Of a DNA stretch of 64,000 bases, positions 9,327 to 19,522 are shown in pieces (the stretch's first letter is position 1; each line of letters opens with the position of its first letter). The notes under the pieces are model-generated. The model worked only from the letters and a program-made list of their open reading frames with translations, was not told the origin of the DNA and did no database searches. The stretch comes from Flectonema sp. DT1601 (taxonomy: Eukaryota; Euglenozoa; Diplonemea; Diplonemida; Diplonemidae). The DNA lies in the NCBI GenBank assembly GCA_964019425.1, contig OZ025826.1:372001-436000 (forward strand), read 5' to 3'. A program made the translations under genes and the position numbers.

Positions 9327-9515
9327 AGGCCTCTCTCTTAATTCTGTTCGTTTCTTTGAAACGAAAATTCATTTGAATATTATTCCTTGGTCAGCGTCAT
9401 TGTCGCCCTTTGGGCCTGTTAAAATAAAAAAAAAAAAATAAAAAGAAAGTTTACATCGGGAATAGGGCAGGAGCCAAAAGCTCCCAGTCCGTTACTTCCC
9501 ACCTTTTCGAAAAAC
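9327..9515 (-). mobile_element. 3'-end-only copy of the OTU LINE
   Basis: Matches the 1510-1690 segment in the same orientation, including the TTCGTTTC-AAA-GAAACGAA hairpin and the last codons of the OTU frame. It is a heavily 5'-truncated insertion. Confidence 0.7.
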
Positions 9516-9526
9516 AGGCTAAGTCA

Positions 9527-9812
9527 TTTGTAGTTCATAGTTTACCTTTGATTTTATAACTTCACATAGGTACTATGAACGATGAGAGATCCAGTGGGAT
9601 CACTCAGGGTCTAGTAGAGACCACCAATGTTGTGCGTTGATAGGCAAGGTGACCAACCTTGACATTCTTTCTTTTCTCTCCTGTTGTGACAAACACAAAA
9701 TACACACACAGCTTACATGTGTATGTTTTCTTCAGGTGTGAGTAGTTTTTTTGTTCTTGCTCTTCAGGGAGGGCCTTAGCCAAAAGCTAACAGTCCGAAT
9801 CTCACCTGGTAA
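9527..9812 (-). repeat. Hairpin-string repeat, inverted copy 3
   Basis: Reverse complement of 3564-3880, with the same chain of small inverted repeats. Confidence 0.85.
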
Positions 9813-11019
9813 CTTACGCATCTCTTGTCTTGGCCCTAGCATGCTACGTTGGAACATTGTCACCAGCCCGGTGGACCAAGTTGTAATTATTGCCCCTGGT
9901 TTACTCATCACTCTTCCGTGTGACGGCGGTTATTCCCTAATAACCTGTTGTATGCTTTACCTAAGTCTTTTACTTTTTTCTTCTTCGTACGCTGTCGGTT
10001 TCCACCTTCGATGCAGTCAATCTTGTTCCGCCTTGGTTGTTTTTGGAAGAGCTAAGCTAAGTGGCAAGGTTTCACTAACAGATCGACTTTTTGTCAGCAT
10101 CTCAGGCTTCTTTTTGCCGAGGACGTGCGGCTTTCTTTGAGGTCTCACAGTGACACTTTTAAAAGAAATTATCTATTCCGGTGGGTATAAAGGGGGGTGG
10201 AGGAGGAGGAGGGGGAGGGGACGTGTGAGTACACCCACAGATCTCAGCAGTCGTCTTTAAGTCTCTTCCCCGGACTCAGGTTGGTCCTCTCTGAGGGGTG
10301 GATGCTATAAAACATCCGATCCCCGAAGCGCATGTCAATGAAATCCCCCGGGTACAATTGGAAGAGGAATTCCATCGGGAACAGGATGTCAAAAAGCATG
10401 TCCCTGAAAAATACATAGGTGATGTAGGTGTCACCTCGGAACAAAGACAGAGTAGGAGAGAGAAAGCCAAGCGGATGGCTTCGTAACATAGAATATAATT
10501 TCAGTGGTTGGCTTCGTAACATAGAATATCACTTACGAGGCATATAGTGGGATTAATGTCGATCGGCGAAGTAGTCGACGAGATTGTGTTGGGAAGGCTG
10601 CTGAAGCATTCATCGAAGAACGATCCGTTCTCAGCAGTCACGATAAGATATGGAGGAAACCCAGTGGACATGGCTCATGCGCTGAGAATGAGCGAAATAA
10701 CAAATTTGTTGTGAGGAAGCATAATATATGTAGAAGACCAAAGCGGTCGAGGCTGCCGGTGACAGCGCAGGAAAAGGAATCGCCATTGCATGTAACAAAA
10801 ATAGAACCGATGTCAATTTCATTTATTAAGGGGCGGATGTCGCAAAAGCGACTAGAAAGATTTAATTTTGTGTGGGATTTAACTTTTTACCCAAAGAGAG
10901 TAAGCCGCAATCAGGTTCGTCTGATGTTCATCATTTTACTCCTCTTGATTTATCTTCTGATTTAGATGTGTTTACTCTTGGAAGTACCTTCTCTCCTGAG
11001 CTGTTAGTAGCAAACGGAA
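9813..11019. other. Degenerate mobile-element sequence, no intact gene
   Basis: No intact frame is convincing. A TATA-like GGGTATAAAGG near 10183 is followed by a G-run block (to about 10220). Short frames on both strands (about 10244-10522) are interrupted. A 21-base segment beginning TGGCTTCGTAACATAG occurs twice, near 10474 and 10507. Frames at 10711-10965 and 10872-11084 shift into each other and lead to the RNase H fragment, so this is probably the decayed upstream part of that retroelement. Confidence 0.4.
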
Positions 11020-11715
11020 TTGCAAATAGGGCATCGAAGGGAGAAGTTTTTAATAATGTTCCGTTTACTGTTATTGAAAAGTGAATTGAAGTCTTTAATG
11101 GGAAGGTTAATGCATGCCTCTGCTGTGTCAGGAGTATCACCAGGTAGGTTTTGGTTCACACTTAAATTTATTAGAAGAATCATAAACAAAATCAACCGAG
11201 GCATTGTTAGTTTGGACAGTCTGGTTTCAGTACCTAGATCGATTCAATTAGAATTAGAAAAATGGATGAATGGTGCTTCTACAGAGCGAGTTATTAATAT
11301 AAAAGTTTCTTCGAAGATGAGAATACTAACAGTTTTTGTTGATGCTTCTTTGGAAGGTTGGGGAGGTGTAATTGTCGAACCGTCTGGAGAATTAACTGTA
11401 GTAGGAGATGTTTGGAAGAAGGAAAAAGGTCTCCATATAAATGTATTAGAAGCAAAGGTATTGTTGAACACATTAAGGGCATTGGACAATCGCAGTTTAG
11501 GAAAATTAAAACTTGATATAAGGGTAGACAATACATCTGTAATGGGAGCAGTTCGAAAGAAACAATGTCTCAAGAATAAGATTTCGAACGATCTAGTTTT
11601 GGCTGTATCAGACTGGTTGGCAATCAGAAGACTGGAATTTACAATTAAATACATTAGATCTGCTCTCAACCCGGCAGATGGCCCTTCACGAGCTGCTCTT
11701 GGTAAGCTTTCTTAA
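11020..11715 (+). pseudogene. Retrotransposon RT-tail/RNase H fragment
   Basis: 231 residues. The second half is an RNase H domain of retrotransposon type, with the four expected acidic positions: Asp108 in VFVDAS, Glu144 in HINVLEAK, Asp170 in IRVDNTS and Asp220 in NPADGPSR. The first part (SLMGRLMHASAVSGVSPGRF) matches the connector following reverse transcriptase in DIRS- and Ty3-like elements. The RT catalytic core is absent and upstream sequence is frameshifted, so this is a remnant. RNase H itself looks intact, but no Met is meaningful here. Confidence 0.75.
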
Positions 11716-11772
11716 GAAGCAATTCGTACAAAGGTTGTGCAGCAGACATCGAGAAGATGACCGCTTTCCTTC

Positions 11773-11982
11773 TTGCTGCTCAGGGTTTTTAGGGTGAATA
11801 TTTCTACCAAAAAAACTTGGTATATAATAAAGATGGTGGATTTGGCCATTTGGTGGGTAACAGAGCAAATGCCACTTCGCTACATTCGGGGAAGTGACCA
11901 GCAAGCAGCTGACGTGGCTAGACCACGAGAAGATAATTATGAGTTGAGAGCTAGGCATTATGTCAACTTACCGCCCAATTAA
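11773..11982 (+). pseudogene. Second RNase H C-terminal scrap
   Basis: A 69-residue frame ending in MPLRYIRGSDQQAADVARP and DNYELRARHYV. It resembles the end of retroelement RNase H domains (YxxGxxQxADxxSR, then a DYEL-like segment) and so repeats, in diverged form, the end of the upstream fragment. Probably from a different element. The short gap to 12164 has a T/A-rich run. Confidence 0.45.
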
Positions 11983-12164
11983 TACACATGTTTCCCTTTA
12001 TTTCTTTATTTTATTTTATTTCCCAGGAAAAATGCTTTTGAAAAAAAAAAAAACTCTTGTAAACCATTAACATCGCAATTATATTGAAACGATATTTTAT
12101 TTATAAAAAGTCTTTATTAATCATTTTCTTTTTTAAAAAAAAAGTTTTATATCACCAGTTAAAA

Positions 12165-13043
12165 ATGGAAACTATATCATCAATGCTAAAGGAAGTTGCT
12201 GAGGAGGGTGCACGCGATTGTTGGAGAGATGCATTGGAAGACCCTCGCTCATCTTGTATTCCCCATTCGCGTTATTGGCAACGTCCTGTTGAAAACCATG
12301 TAGTGGAACTAGTTATAATAAACGCTAGTGCAGTGATGATGGGATTCATGGGATGGAAGTACCTCAGCAATGAAAAACCAAAAGCTGACAAATCAAACGA
12401 ATTGAAGTTACCGAGAGTGTTGGAGAAGATTATCGCAGTGATGTTGGCATCATTATTCTTCATTCAGGTATGGTACAAACTTCAACGCTCTACTGGAGTG
12501 ATCGATACTGCTGGAATATCAAGAGAGGTTGTTTGGATGACGATGCCGTGTCATATTTATACTCTTCTGGCTTCATATGCGTTATTCACACATGACAGTG
12601 TGATAGGAACTCTTTGTGTAACATTGTCGTGGAATACGTTTTTAGGTTCTGCATTTGCGGATTTTAGCGACCAACGTCATTGGTCGGAACCCTTTGTTTT
12701 TATACTTCATCACTTTTTATTAAATCTAACTCCTTTGTACTTTGCTGTTGCTTTTAAAATTCGTAATTTTACTGTTGGTTGGTTTCTTTGGTCGTCGTCT
12801 CTGATGACACTTTGGAATATGGCGGTTCACACACCGCTCTCGTATGTCTCAGGGTACAATGTAAATTATCATATACATCCTCCTACAAGTGGAGCTCCGC
12901 ACCGACTATTCGGACCTGATGTGTACTACAAACCAAAAATAATTTTAATATTAATGTTGTTATCGACTGTCAGTCATGTTTTAATTAGTGGTGTTGGCTC
13001 TTTTATTACTTCCAAAGTGAATAAACATGTTAAGTGCGAATGA
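12165..13043 (+). CDS. TMEM164-like multispanning membrane protein
   Basis: 292 residues. The longer open frame begins at 12084, but its first 27 residues are encoded by A/T runs; the ATG at 12165 lies six bases after a CAG acceptor-like site and begins METISSM. The protein has about six to seven hydrophobic segments. It resembles the TMEM164 family in layout: a first membrane segment ending GWKYL, then VLEKIIAVMLA, a conserved Pro-Cys-His (128-130) at the start of a helix, and a late loop of form YNVNYHIHPP. Vertebrate TMEM164 is reported as an acyltransferase acting on ether phospholipids with a catalytic Cys; I infer but cannot prove the same activity here. The 310-base gap to the next gene contains only A and T runs and a GT dinucleotide run. 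Confidence 0.6.
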   Translation: METISSMLKEVAEEGARDCWRDALEDPRSSCIPHSRYWQRPVENHVVELVIINASAVMMGFMGWKYLSNEKPKADKSNELKLPRVLEKIIAVMLASLFFIQVWYKLQRSTGVIDTAGISREVVWMTMPCHIYTLLASYALFTHDSVIGTLCVTLSWNTFLGSAFADFSDQRHWSEPFVFILHHFLLNLTPLYFAVAFKIRNFTVGWFLWSSSLMTLWNMAVHTPLSYVSGYNVNYHIHPPTSGAPHRLFGPDVYYKPKIILILMLLSTVSHVLISGVGSFITSKVNKHVKCE

Positions 13044-13353
13044 GTAGTGAACAACATTTACTTGTTGAATGGTAATGGGTGACCGTAGTATACGTTTTTG
13101 CAAACTTTTGGGTGGACTTGTAAGTTTTCCCTTTTTTCTTGTTAGATTCAATTATTTGTGCCATACTATGACTCCAAAAAAAAACAAGAAAAAAACAAGA
13201 ATGAAAAAAAAAATCCGTCAAAAAAAAAAAAAAAAAAAAAAAAAGAAGTGAGTTTTATGTGTGTGTGTGTGTTTTTGATTTTTTTTTTTTTTGTTTTTTG
13301 TTTTCATTCTGAAAAACTGTGTTGATGATTATTTCTTTTTTAAAACAGAAACA

Positions 13354-16300
13354 ATGGTAACACTCATAAATATGTCTGCAGTGACTGCACTAATCCTAGT
13401 ACTGATGTTAGTACAGCCTTCATCATCTCATTTGATAACTTCAATTCACATGTCTGTTGGTGATGAGATTGACCTCTCACTGCAACCATTAAAAGCATGT
13501 TGCATTCCAAAAACTTATCTAATGTCGTATCCGATGGGAACAATACCAGATGTTGAAACAATAAAAAAAGTTTTAAAACACGAATCTAATCATCCAGTGT
13601 TTGTTAGATATGTTCCTCAAAGAACTTTCAAAGTCTACTGTAGTCTTCATAGACTACTGTCTTTGAAGGAAATTGGGAAATTAGGATCTGTGAAGGGAAT
13701 CTATAAAGTTGAGGCAGATCATAAAATCGGATTTTCACCAACAAAGATTGTGATGTCCGAAACTGATGGTATTTTCAGATTGATAATTCAAATTGTTCCT
13801 GGTACGAAGTCTTTAGTATTTGAACAGGTGAGATCTAAACAAAAATTAATACCAAACGTCGACATACTTGACAATGAAAGCACACCCGAAAAAGTTTTAA
13901 TCGTCGTGAACTGCAGTACTTCTGCTGTGTTTTTTGAGTTTGTAACTTGTTTGAAGAAATCATCTTTAGCACTCGCTTCTATCAATGAAATTATTTGGAT
14001 TGAAGCGGCTCAAGTAGGAACAATTCAAAATGACATAGCAGCGTCATCTGTGCAATCGGATATCATAGGAGACCATCCTATTTGGGATCAAAAACTTACT
14101 GGTTCTGGTCAAATTATTCATGTTAGCGATACAGGATTACACCATGAGAGTTGTTTTTTCAATGATCCGCTACAACAGATTTCATTTTTTCCAAATTTTA
14201 ACAACGATCACAGAAAGATTGTCTCTTACAGACGGTTTATAAACCCTGATGGCTCTCGCGATAGTTCTGATGCCAACAGTCATGGAACTCATGTGACTGG
14301 ATCGATATGTGGATCAACTGTTAATTCGTTGAACCCAATGAGTAAGTACGCTGGTTTGGCTCCAGATGCAAAAGTTGTTTTCGATGATATTTCAGGATCG
14401 AGTAGCAGTTTATTATCATTGCCTAATGATTTGTATGCTTTCTTTAAACCGATGCATGCAAGTGGAATTAAACTATCTCACGCTTCATGGGGTGGATCGA
14501 TAGCATCAGCGTATGCGATAATGGAACGGGAAGTTGATGAGTTTGCATGGGATCATCCAGACCATTTATTTGTTGTCGCTGCGGGTAATTCTGGTCGAGT
14601 TGGAGTATTACAGCCGTCATCAGCTAAAAACACATTATCAATTGGGAATAGAAAGAATTCAAAGGACAGTCAAGTCACACAGAATGTCGCAGTAAATAGC
14701 GCAGCCCAATCGACTTTTGACGGACGTACCAAACCAGAAATATGTACTCCAGGGGACCCAATTCATTCAGCCAGTCTAAAGCAGTGTGACATATCATCGA
14801 AGCAAGGCACTAGTATGGCAGCTTCATTTGGGACTGCTGGGGCAGCCATAATAAGTCAGTATCTGAATGAAGGTTTTTATGGAGCTGGAATTCGACACAG
14901 AGGTGTTAAAATAACACCCTCGGCATCTCTTTTAAAGGCGATGCTTATTCATAGTACTCGTCACATGACTGGTATTCATGTAGCGTTGAAGGTAAGCGTA
15001 GCCACCCCTCCTCCTCCTAATATCCTTCAGGGGTTTGGTGCGATGTATTTGCAAGATTTATTGTTTTTTTATAATGAAAATGTTGATAAAGTTTTACAAA
15101 AGAATTTTTTGAAATTTATAAATAATGCGACGCTTTCTCAAGATGGTATTAGGTCGTTCTCATTCAAAGCAGACGTCTATTCTACGAAACTAACTGCAAG
15201 ACCGGTTATCACAACATTGGTATGGACGGATCCTCCAGCAGCAGAAGGCTCTACTAAAGCTCTGGTTAATGACCTGGACTTGGTATTGCAATTACCGAAT
15301 GGAACTTTAATTCATCCGATTCACAATTCTGGTAGCGGTCTTTACGATAGAGTTAACGTCGCTGAGCAAATTCGAATTCCTTCATCGGAAGTTCAATCAG
15401 GAATATATAGAGTATTCGTATACGGATATCATGTTCCTGTTGTTTATCCTTATTCTGGTCAAATATTCTCATTAGTTGTTAGTGCGGCTGGGATAGAAGA
15501 AACTGATTTGATTGATGACATCGACTGTCCAAATTCATGTTCTGGACATGGAAAATGTGATGCTGAAACACACATGTGTATCTGTGATCCACAATTTCAT
15601 CACATCGATTGTTCAATTTGTTCTCAGGAAGTTTGGTGTCATGGAAATGGAATTTGCTCTGAAATTGATGGAAGTTGTGATTGTTTGAATCACTTTACTG
15701 GTGATCGTTGTGATCGTTGCGCTGATGGATGGCATGGTCAAAACTGTGACAGCGATTGCAAATGCGGTGATCACGGCCACTGCGACACCACCAAAGGATG
15801 TATTTGTGATCCACACTTCACAGGTATCCATTGTGAACTCTGTTATGACGGGTGGACATCATCGTCACCAACAACAAAAGACTGCAGTGTACCTTCCCAT
15901 TGGTGTAAGTCTAATGAGGTAATAGAAATAGATACTTCAGAACAACAATTTGGAACAATTCAAATCAACGACATGGGAATATACCCTAACTCTACGAGAT
16001 GTCTTTGGAAGATTACTGGAACTCAGGCATTAACGATTAATATATTAAATTATAAAATGGAGAAACGTTACGATCGTATGTGGGTCTATGAGGGTGACAC
16101 TGAAAACTACGGCAAACATGTTCTGAAAGTTGATGGTCAGGGAAGTGGAAAGACATTACAATTCCCTGGAGGGAAGGGTTTTATTGTTTTTGAATCAGAT
16201 TTTGAAGGAGATCCCGTTGGTGGAATTACAATCGAGTTTTCTGTACCATGTACGACATGTAACACGTTGGCATCAACAGGATGTGATGCGAATAGTTTTC

Positions 16301-17211
16301 ATTGTGTTTGTACGGATAGTTCATATCCTCAATATAGATGTCATCCTTACTTAGACACGACTCCTACTCCAGTTGTTCCACAGTATTGTATTACTCCTGG
16401 TGACGTAGTTGCTTGTTCTGGAAGAGGTTTTTGTAAACCAAATGAAATGAAATGCTCATGCAGCAAAGGCTACATAGGTTCCACATGTCAAACAGAATGC
16501 CCAGGTATAAATCCAACACCTTGTAACAATCATGGAACATGTACATGTCTTAAGCCTGATGATTGCTCTTCAGCTATTTGTGTGTGTGATGCTGAATTTA
16601 ATTTATTCGCTGAATGTCAATCACCACCTGATGTCAATCAGATTATGAACAGTTATACGAAATTTTCTCTTCCTCAACTGAAATGGTATATCGGAATCAT
16701 TCCAAAGACGATGATTAAAAAGAATATAATTATCAGAGTGTTGAATGAAAGAGTTGAACAGAATGGGAATGTACTTCCTGATGTTGTTGTTGCTTTTTGG
16801 GAATTATCAAATGAGGCTGGCGTGATGTCACTCGCAGATAAGACGTTCAAAATATCAAATGAGGCAATCTGTATTTCATCGTCAATAGAACATCAATACG
16901 TTGGTATTCGTGTGAAGGAATCCGTTGATGATTTTACTCAATTTGTTGTTGAGTTGGAAGAATATTCATCATCGTCATCATCTAAAAGCTATTCATCATG
17001 CTCAAGTGATTGGGAATCATTCCCAATGCCGTCTATATCTAACCGTGAGTTACACGACATTGCAACGCCGTCACCAACACAGCAATCACCATCGATGTCT
17101 ATTCTGTTACCGACGGTGATTGGATTTGTTGTTGGAGCTGTTATATCGATAACGTGTTATCAGTTAGTTAGAAAATATAAATCTCGTTTGCTGATTGATG
17201 AGTTTCAGTAG
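13354..17211 (+). CDS. Membrane-anchored subtilisin-like protease with EGF repeats and CUB domain
   Basis: 1285 residues. The start is the ATG at 13354, five bases after TTTTAAAACAG; it gives a clean signal peptide (MVTLINMSAVTALILVLML). A propeptide-like region is followed by the S8 catalytic domain: Asp260 (HVSDTG), His310 (SHGTHVTG), oxyanion Asn412 (AAGNSG), Ser487 (GTSMAASF). A jelly-roll C-terminal domain follows (LVWTDPPA...LVNDLDLVL). EGF-like Cys modules span about 725-849 and a CUB domain about 849-964 (CLWKI, YDRMWVYEGD, IVFESD). Two further Cys-rich modules, a Ser-rich stalk and one membrane helix (~1250-1272) precede a short cytosolic tail. Likely a type I surface protease. A 39-base GT...AG stretch at 14992-15030 is in frame and encodes PPPPNILQGFG; the PN..QGFG part matches the subtilase family, so I treat it as coding. 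Confidence 0.9.
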   Translation: MVTLINMSAVTALILVLMLVQPSSSHLITSIHMSVGDEIDLSLQPLKACCIPKTYLMSYPMGTIPDVETIKKVLKHESNHPVFVRYVPQRTFKVYCSLHRLLSLKEIGKLGSVKGIYKVEADHKIGFSPTKIVMSETDGIFRLIIQIVPGTKSLVFEQVRSKQKLIPNVDILDNESTPEKVLIVVNCSTSAVFFEFVTCLKKSSLALASINEIIWIEAAQVGTIQNDIAASSVQSDIIGDHPIWDQKLTGSGQIIHVSDTGLHHESCFFNDPLQQISFFPNFNNDHRKIVSYRRFINPDGSRDSSDANSHGTHVTGSICGSTVNSLNPMSKYAGLAPDAKVVFDDISGSSSSLLSLPNDLYAFFKPMHASGIKLSHASWGGSIASAYAIMEREVDEFAWDHPDHLFVVAAGNSGRVGVLQPSSAKNTLSIGNRKNSKDSQVTQNVAVNSAAQSTFDGRTKPEICTPGDPIHSASLKQCDISSKQGTSMAASFGTAGAAIISQYLNEGFYGAGIRHRGVKITPSASLLKAMLIHSTRHMTGIHVALKVSVATPPPPNILQGFGAMYLQDLLFFYNENVDKVLQKNFLKFINNATLSQDGIRSFSFKADVYSTKLTARPVITTLVWTDPPAAEGSTKALVNDLDLVLQLPNGTLIHPIHNSGSGLYDRVNVAEQIRIPSSEVQSGIYRVFVYGYHVPVVYPYSGQIFSLVVSAAGIEETDLIDDIDCPNSCSGHGKCDAETHMCICDPQFHHIDCSICSQEVWCHGNGICSEIDGSCDCLNHFTGDRCDRCADGWHGQNCDSDCKCGDHGHCDTTKGCICDPHFTGIHCELCYDGWTSSSPTTKDCSVPSHWCKSNEVIEIDTSEQQFGTIQINDMGIYPNSTRCLWKITGTQALTINILNYKMEKRYDRMWVYEGDTENYGKHVLKVDGQGSGKTLQFPGGKGFIVFESDFEGDPVGGITIEFSVPCTTCNTLASTGCDANSFHCVCTDSSYPQYRCHPYLDTTPTPVVPQYCITPGDVVACSGRGFCKPNEMKCSCSKGYIGSTCQTECPGINPTPCNNHGTCTCLKPDDCSSAICVCDAEFNLFAECQSPPDVNQIMNSYTKFSLPQLKWYIGIIPKTMIKKNIIIRVLNERVEQNGNVLPDVVVAFWELSNEAGVMSLADKTFKISNEAICISSSIEHQYVGIRVKESVDDFTQFVVELEEYSSSSSSKSYSSCSSDWESFPMPSISNRELHDIATPSPTQQSPSMSILLPTVIGFVVGAVISITCYQLVRKYKSRLLIDEFQ

Positions 17212-17835
17212 TATTGTTTTCTATTTTTACGAAGCGTACGTTGAAAATACAGAACCTCAAACAGCTGGGGCTTGCACCACGCGGTGCGTATTTCTGAATA
17301 CTATTTTATATTCGTTGTAGAATTTATGTATCTCACATAGATTATAGAAAATAAATCATCCTAAAAACAGGTTCAATAGAGTTGTGTGTTGTGTGACCCT
17401 TGTTGCCACGAATTTAACTTTATGATTAATTCTTTCCCATTTCCCATCGTTTTTCTTACGTTTATTTCAATGTTTGTCTGAATTGTAATTTAAAAACTGC
17501 TAACGGGCTACAGGGAATAGTGCCCCCTGAATCCCCATATTTGAGAGTACTTATGGGATTATCGATACCAATTGTTGATGTTTGACTGAACTTTTATTTT
17601 AGTTTTGGTTTCAATGTTGTTTTTTGTTTAATAAAAGTATTAATTTGAATGCATAAAACAGCTTTGAGAAAACTTACTGCCTTTCACATAACGGTGAGAC
17701 AACTGAGTCTCTTCTACTCGCGTAGAACAAGGAGAACCATATTATCTTAGGAACATACTGTGAGTGAGTTGTGTACTAAAATTATTTTTTCAGGAAAAAA
17801 AAAAAAAAAAAAAAAACAAATAATCAACTTTAACA
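17212..17835. other. Intergenic region
   Basis: No gene seen. A small stem GCACC-ACGC-GGTGC lies at 17274-17287, 60 bases after the protease stop. An acceptor-like TATTTTTTCAG at about 17783-17793 precedes an A-run and the next ATG. Confidence 0.6.
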
Positions 17836-18708
17836 ATGGCAGAGTCTCTTCCTCCTTACTTAGGAGAATTAATGATGGATTTTATTAAACACGACATCCC
17901 CTCAATGGATGTCGGTGGAGCTGTTGTCGGAAGCAGTCCAAAGACAGCAGTATTCTTCGTAAAGAGTGAACTAGTGTTAGCTGGTAAGCCATTCGTTAAT
18001 ACTTTATTCGAATCATTGTCGTGTACTGTTGAGTGGATTGTTGATGAAGGTGTTCGTCTTATTGGAAGTTCAAAAAATAAAATAGAAGTTGGATACGTCC
18101 GCGGACCTGCCAACAGAATCCTTCAAGGAGAACGTACTGCACTAGAAGTTCTAACTCGATGCTCATCAGTCGCTTTGGAAATGAGAAAAGCTGTTGAAAT
18201 CGCTAAAGAAACCAACTGGGGTGGAGTAATTGCTGGTACCAGAAAAACTACACCTGGAACATTCCGTTTGATTGAGAAGTATGGAATGCTTATTGGAGGA
18301 GGTGATACTCACAGGTATTCTTTGAGTGGGATGACGATGCTCAAAGACAATCACATTGACGCCTGTGGCAGTATCACGAAAGCCGTCAAATCTGCGAAAA
18401 AGGTTGGCGGATTCGCTCTAAAAGTTGAAGTAGAAGCCAGAACACCAGCTGATGTCGAAGAAGCGTGTCTAGCAGGAGCTGATGTCGTTATGTTGGACAA
18501 CTTCACTCCAGCTCTTCTCAAAGAACACGCTCCACGTTTGAAGGCTAGATTTCCTTCTGTGCTATTTGAGGTGTCGGGTGGAATCACTCACTCAACTGTT
18601 AGAAATTTTCTACTTCCAGGTCTTGACGTCTTATCAATGGGATGCCTGACTCACGGACCTCCTGCGGTTGATATTTCACTCAAAATTAAAAATGAATCAA
18701 AACTGTGA
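17836..18708 (+). CDS. QPRT: Nicotinate-nucleotide pyrophosphorylase (quinolinate phosphoribosyltransferase)
   Basis: 290 residues, the usual length for the family. It converts quinolinate and PRPP to nicotinate mononucleotide, CO2 and pyrophosphate in de novo NAD synthesis, normally in the cytosol. Diagnostic motifs are in order: GERTALEVLTRCS, AGTRKTTPGTFR (the PRPP/quinolinate-binding Arg-Lys pair), GGGDTHRYSL, MLKDNHI, KVEVEARTPADVEEA, ADVVMLDNF and EVSGGI. The N-terminal domain ends near residue 105 and the barrel follows. Start chosen at the first ATG (ACAATGGCAGAG), 42 bases after TTTTTTCAG. Single exon. No other NAD-synthesis gene is adjacent. Confidence 0.95.
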   Translation: MAESLPPYLGELMMDFIKHDIPSMDVGGAVVGSSPKTAVFFVKSELVLAGKPFVNTLFESLSCTVEWIVDEGVRLIGSSKNKIEVGYVRGPANRILQGERTALEVLTRCSSVALEMRKAVEIAKETNWGGVIAGTRKTTPGTFRLIEKYGMLIGGGDTHRYSLSGMTMLKDNHIDACGSITKAVKSAKKVGGFALKVEVEARTPADVEEACLAGADVVMLDNFTPALLKEHAPRLKARFPSVLFEVSGGITHSTVRNFLLPGLDVLSMGCLTHGPPAVDISLKIKNESKL

Positions 18709-19522
18709 TTGTTTTGATGGAATTTCACTTTTTTTCTTCTTTTTTCCCATATTTTTTCCACTTGACTTCTTTAAGTTAAAAAGGTCACTACTAATAATAT
18801 CGTGGTCACCATAACATTCAAACCAACTGTAATAAAAAGGAAAATACTCTTTTTTTGTTGGTACGACTTGTGTCTACCAGAATGTATCTATTGTTGAGAT
18901 GATGACTGGGCAACTTTTTATATATTACGTCGAAATCTATCCGAGTGAAACAAGCCGCGAAGGAATTGGCGTGAGCTTTTCTGGAACGATGTTGGTTGCG
19001 GTAGCGAATATTCAGGAGTTGTTTGAGTTGTTAATAATGTGTGTTAATCCATGTTCTCATATATAACTCGATAGCTCTCTGAAATACTTTAATCAGATAG
19101 TGATATTAAAACAATTGGTGGGTCAACTTAGTTATGTTATCTTTTCTATCGGAAGACAGGAATTACTTCTTCTCAATTATGTTAATTCGGGTCAGAAGAT
19201 TTCTGTTTGACGTCCTTAACAATTTATTGAATACAACTAATACTGGGTGAGTGATATCAAAATTATCGTTTTTGTCGTGAAGTCATTTTATTTATCCAGA
19301 CACATCAGATATTAGAAGGTCACTACTGAGTGTCGGGTGTGTAGTGAAGTCGATATTCTCAAAGCTTTCTCATCTTCAATACTCGCCTAAGCCATTACGA
19401 TGTATTCTTAGTGTCAAACTTTTGTTATTGTTCGCCAATACGACATTACTACAGTTATTATGTAAACACTATACTAACAGGTTACAGCAAACACTAAAAA
19501 TAAATTAAAAAAATAAATAAAA
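18709..19522. other. Intergenic region
   Basis: About 800 bases of AT-rich sequence with T-runs after the QPRT stop; no gene or recognised repeat. GGTTACAG at 19480-19487 is the acceptor-like site for the next gene. Confidence 0.6.

Noticed and set aside
1-9850. CRISPR array
   Set aside because: The repeats are long, A/T-run-containing tandem units in a eukaryotic genome, with no short repeat/unique spacer alternation and no cas genes.
14992-15030. 39-base GT...AG mini-intron in the protease
   Set aside because: In frame, and the residues PN..QGFG match the subtilase family, so it is more likely coding; kept as a point to check.
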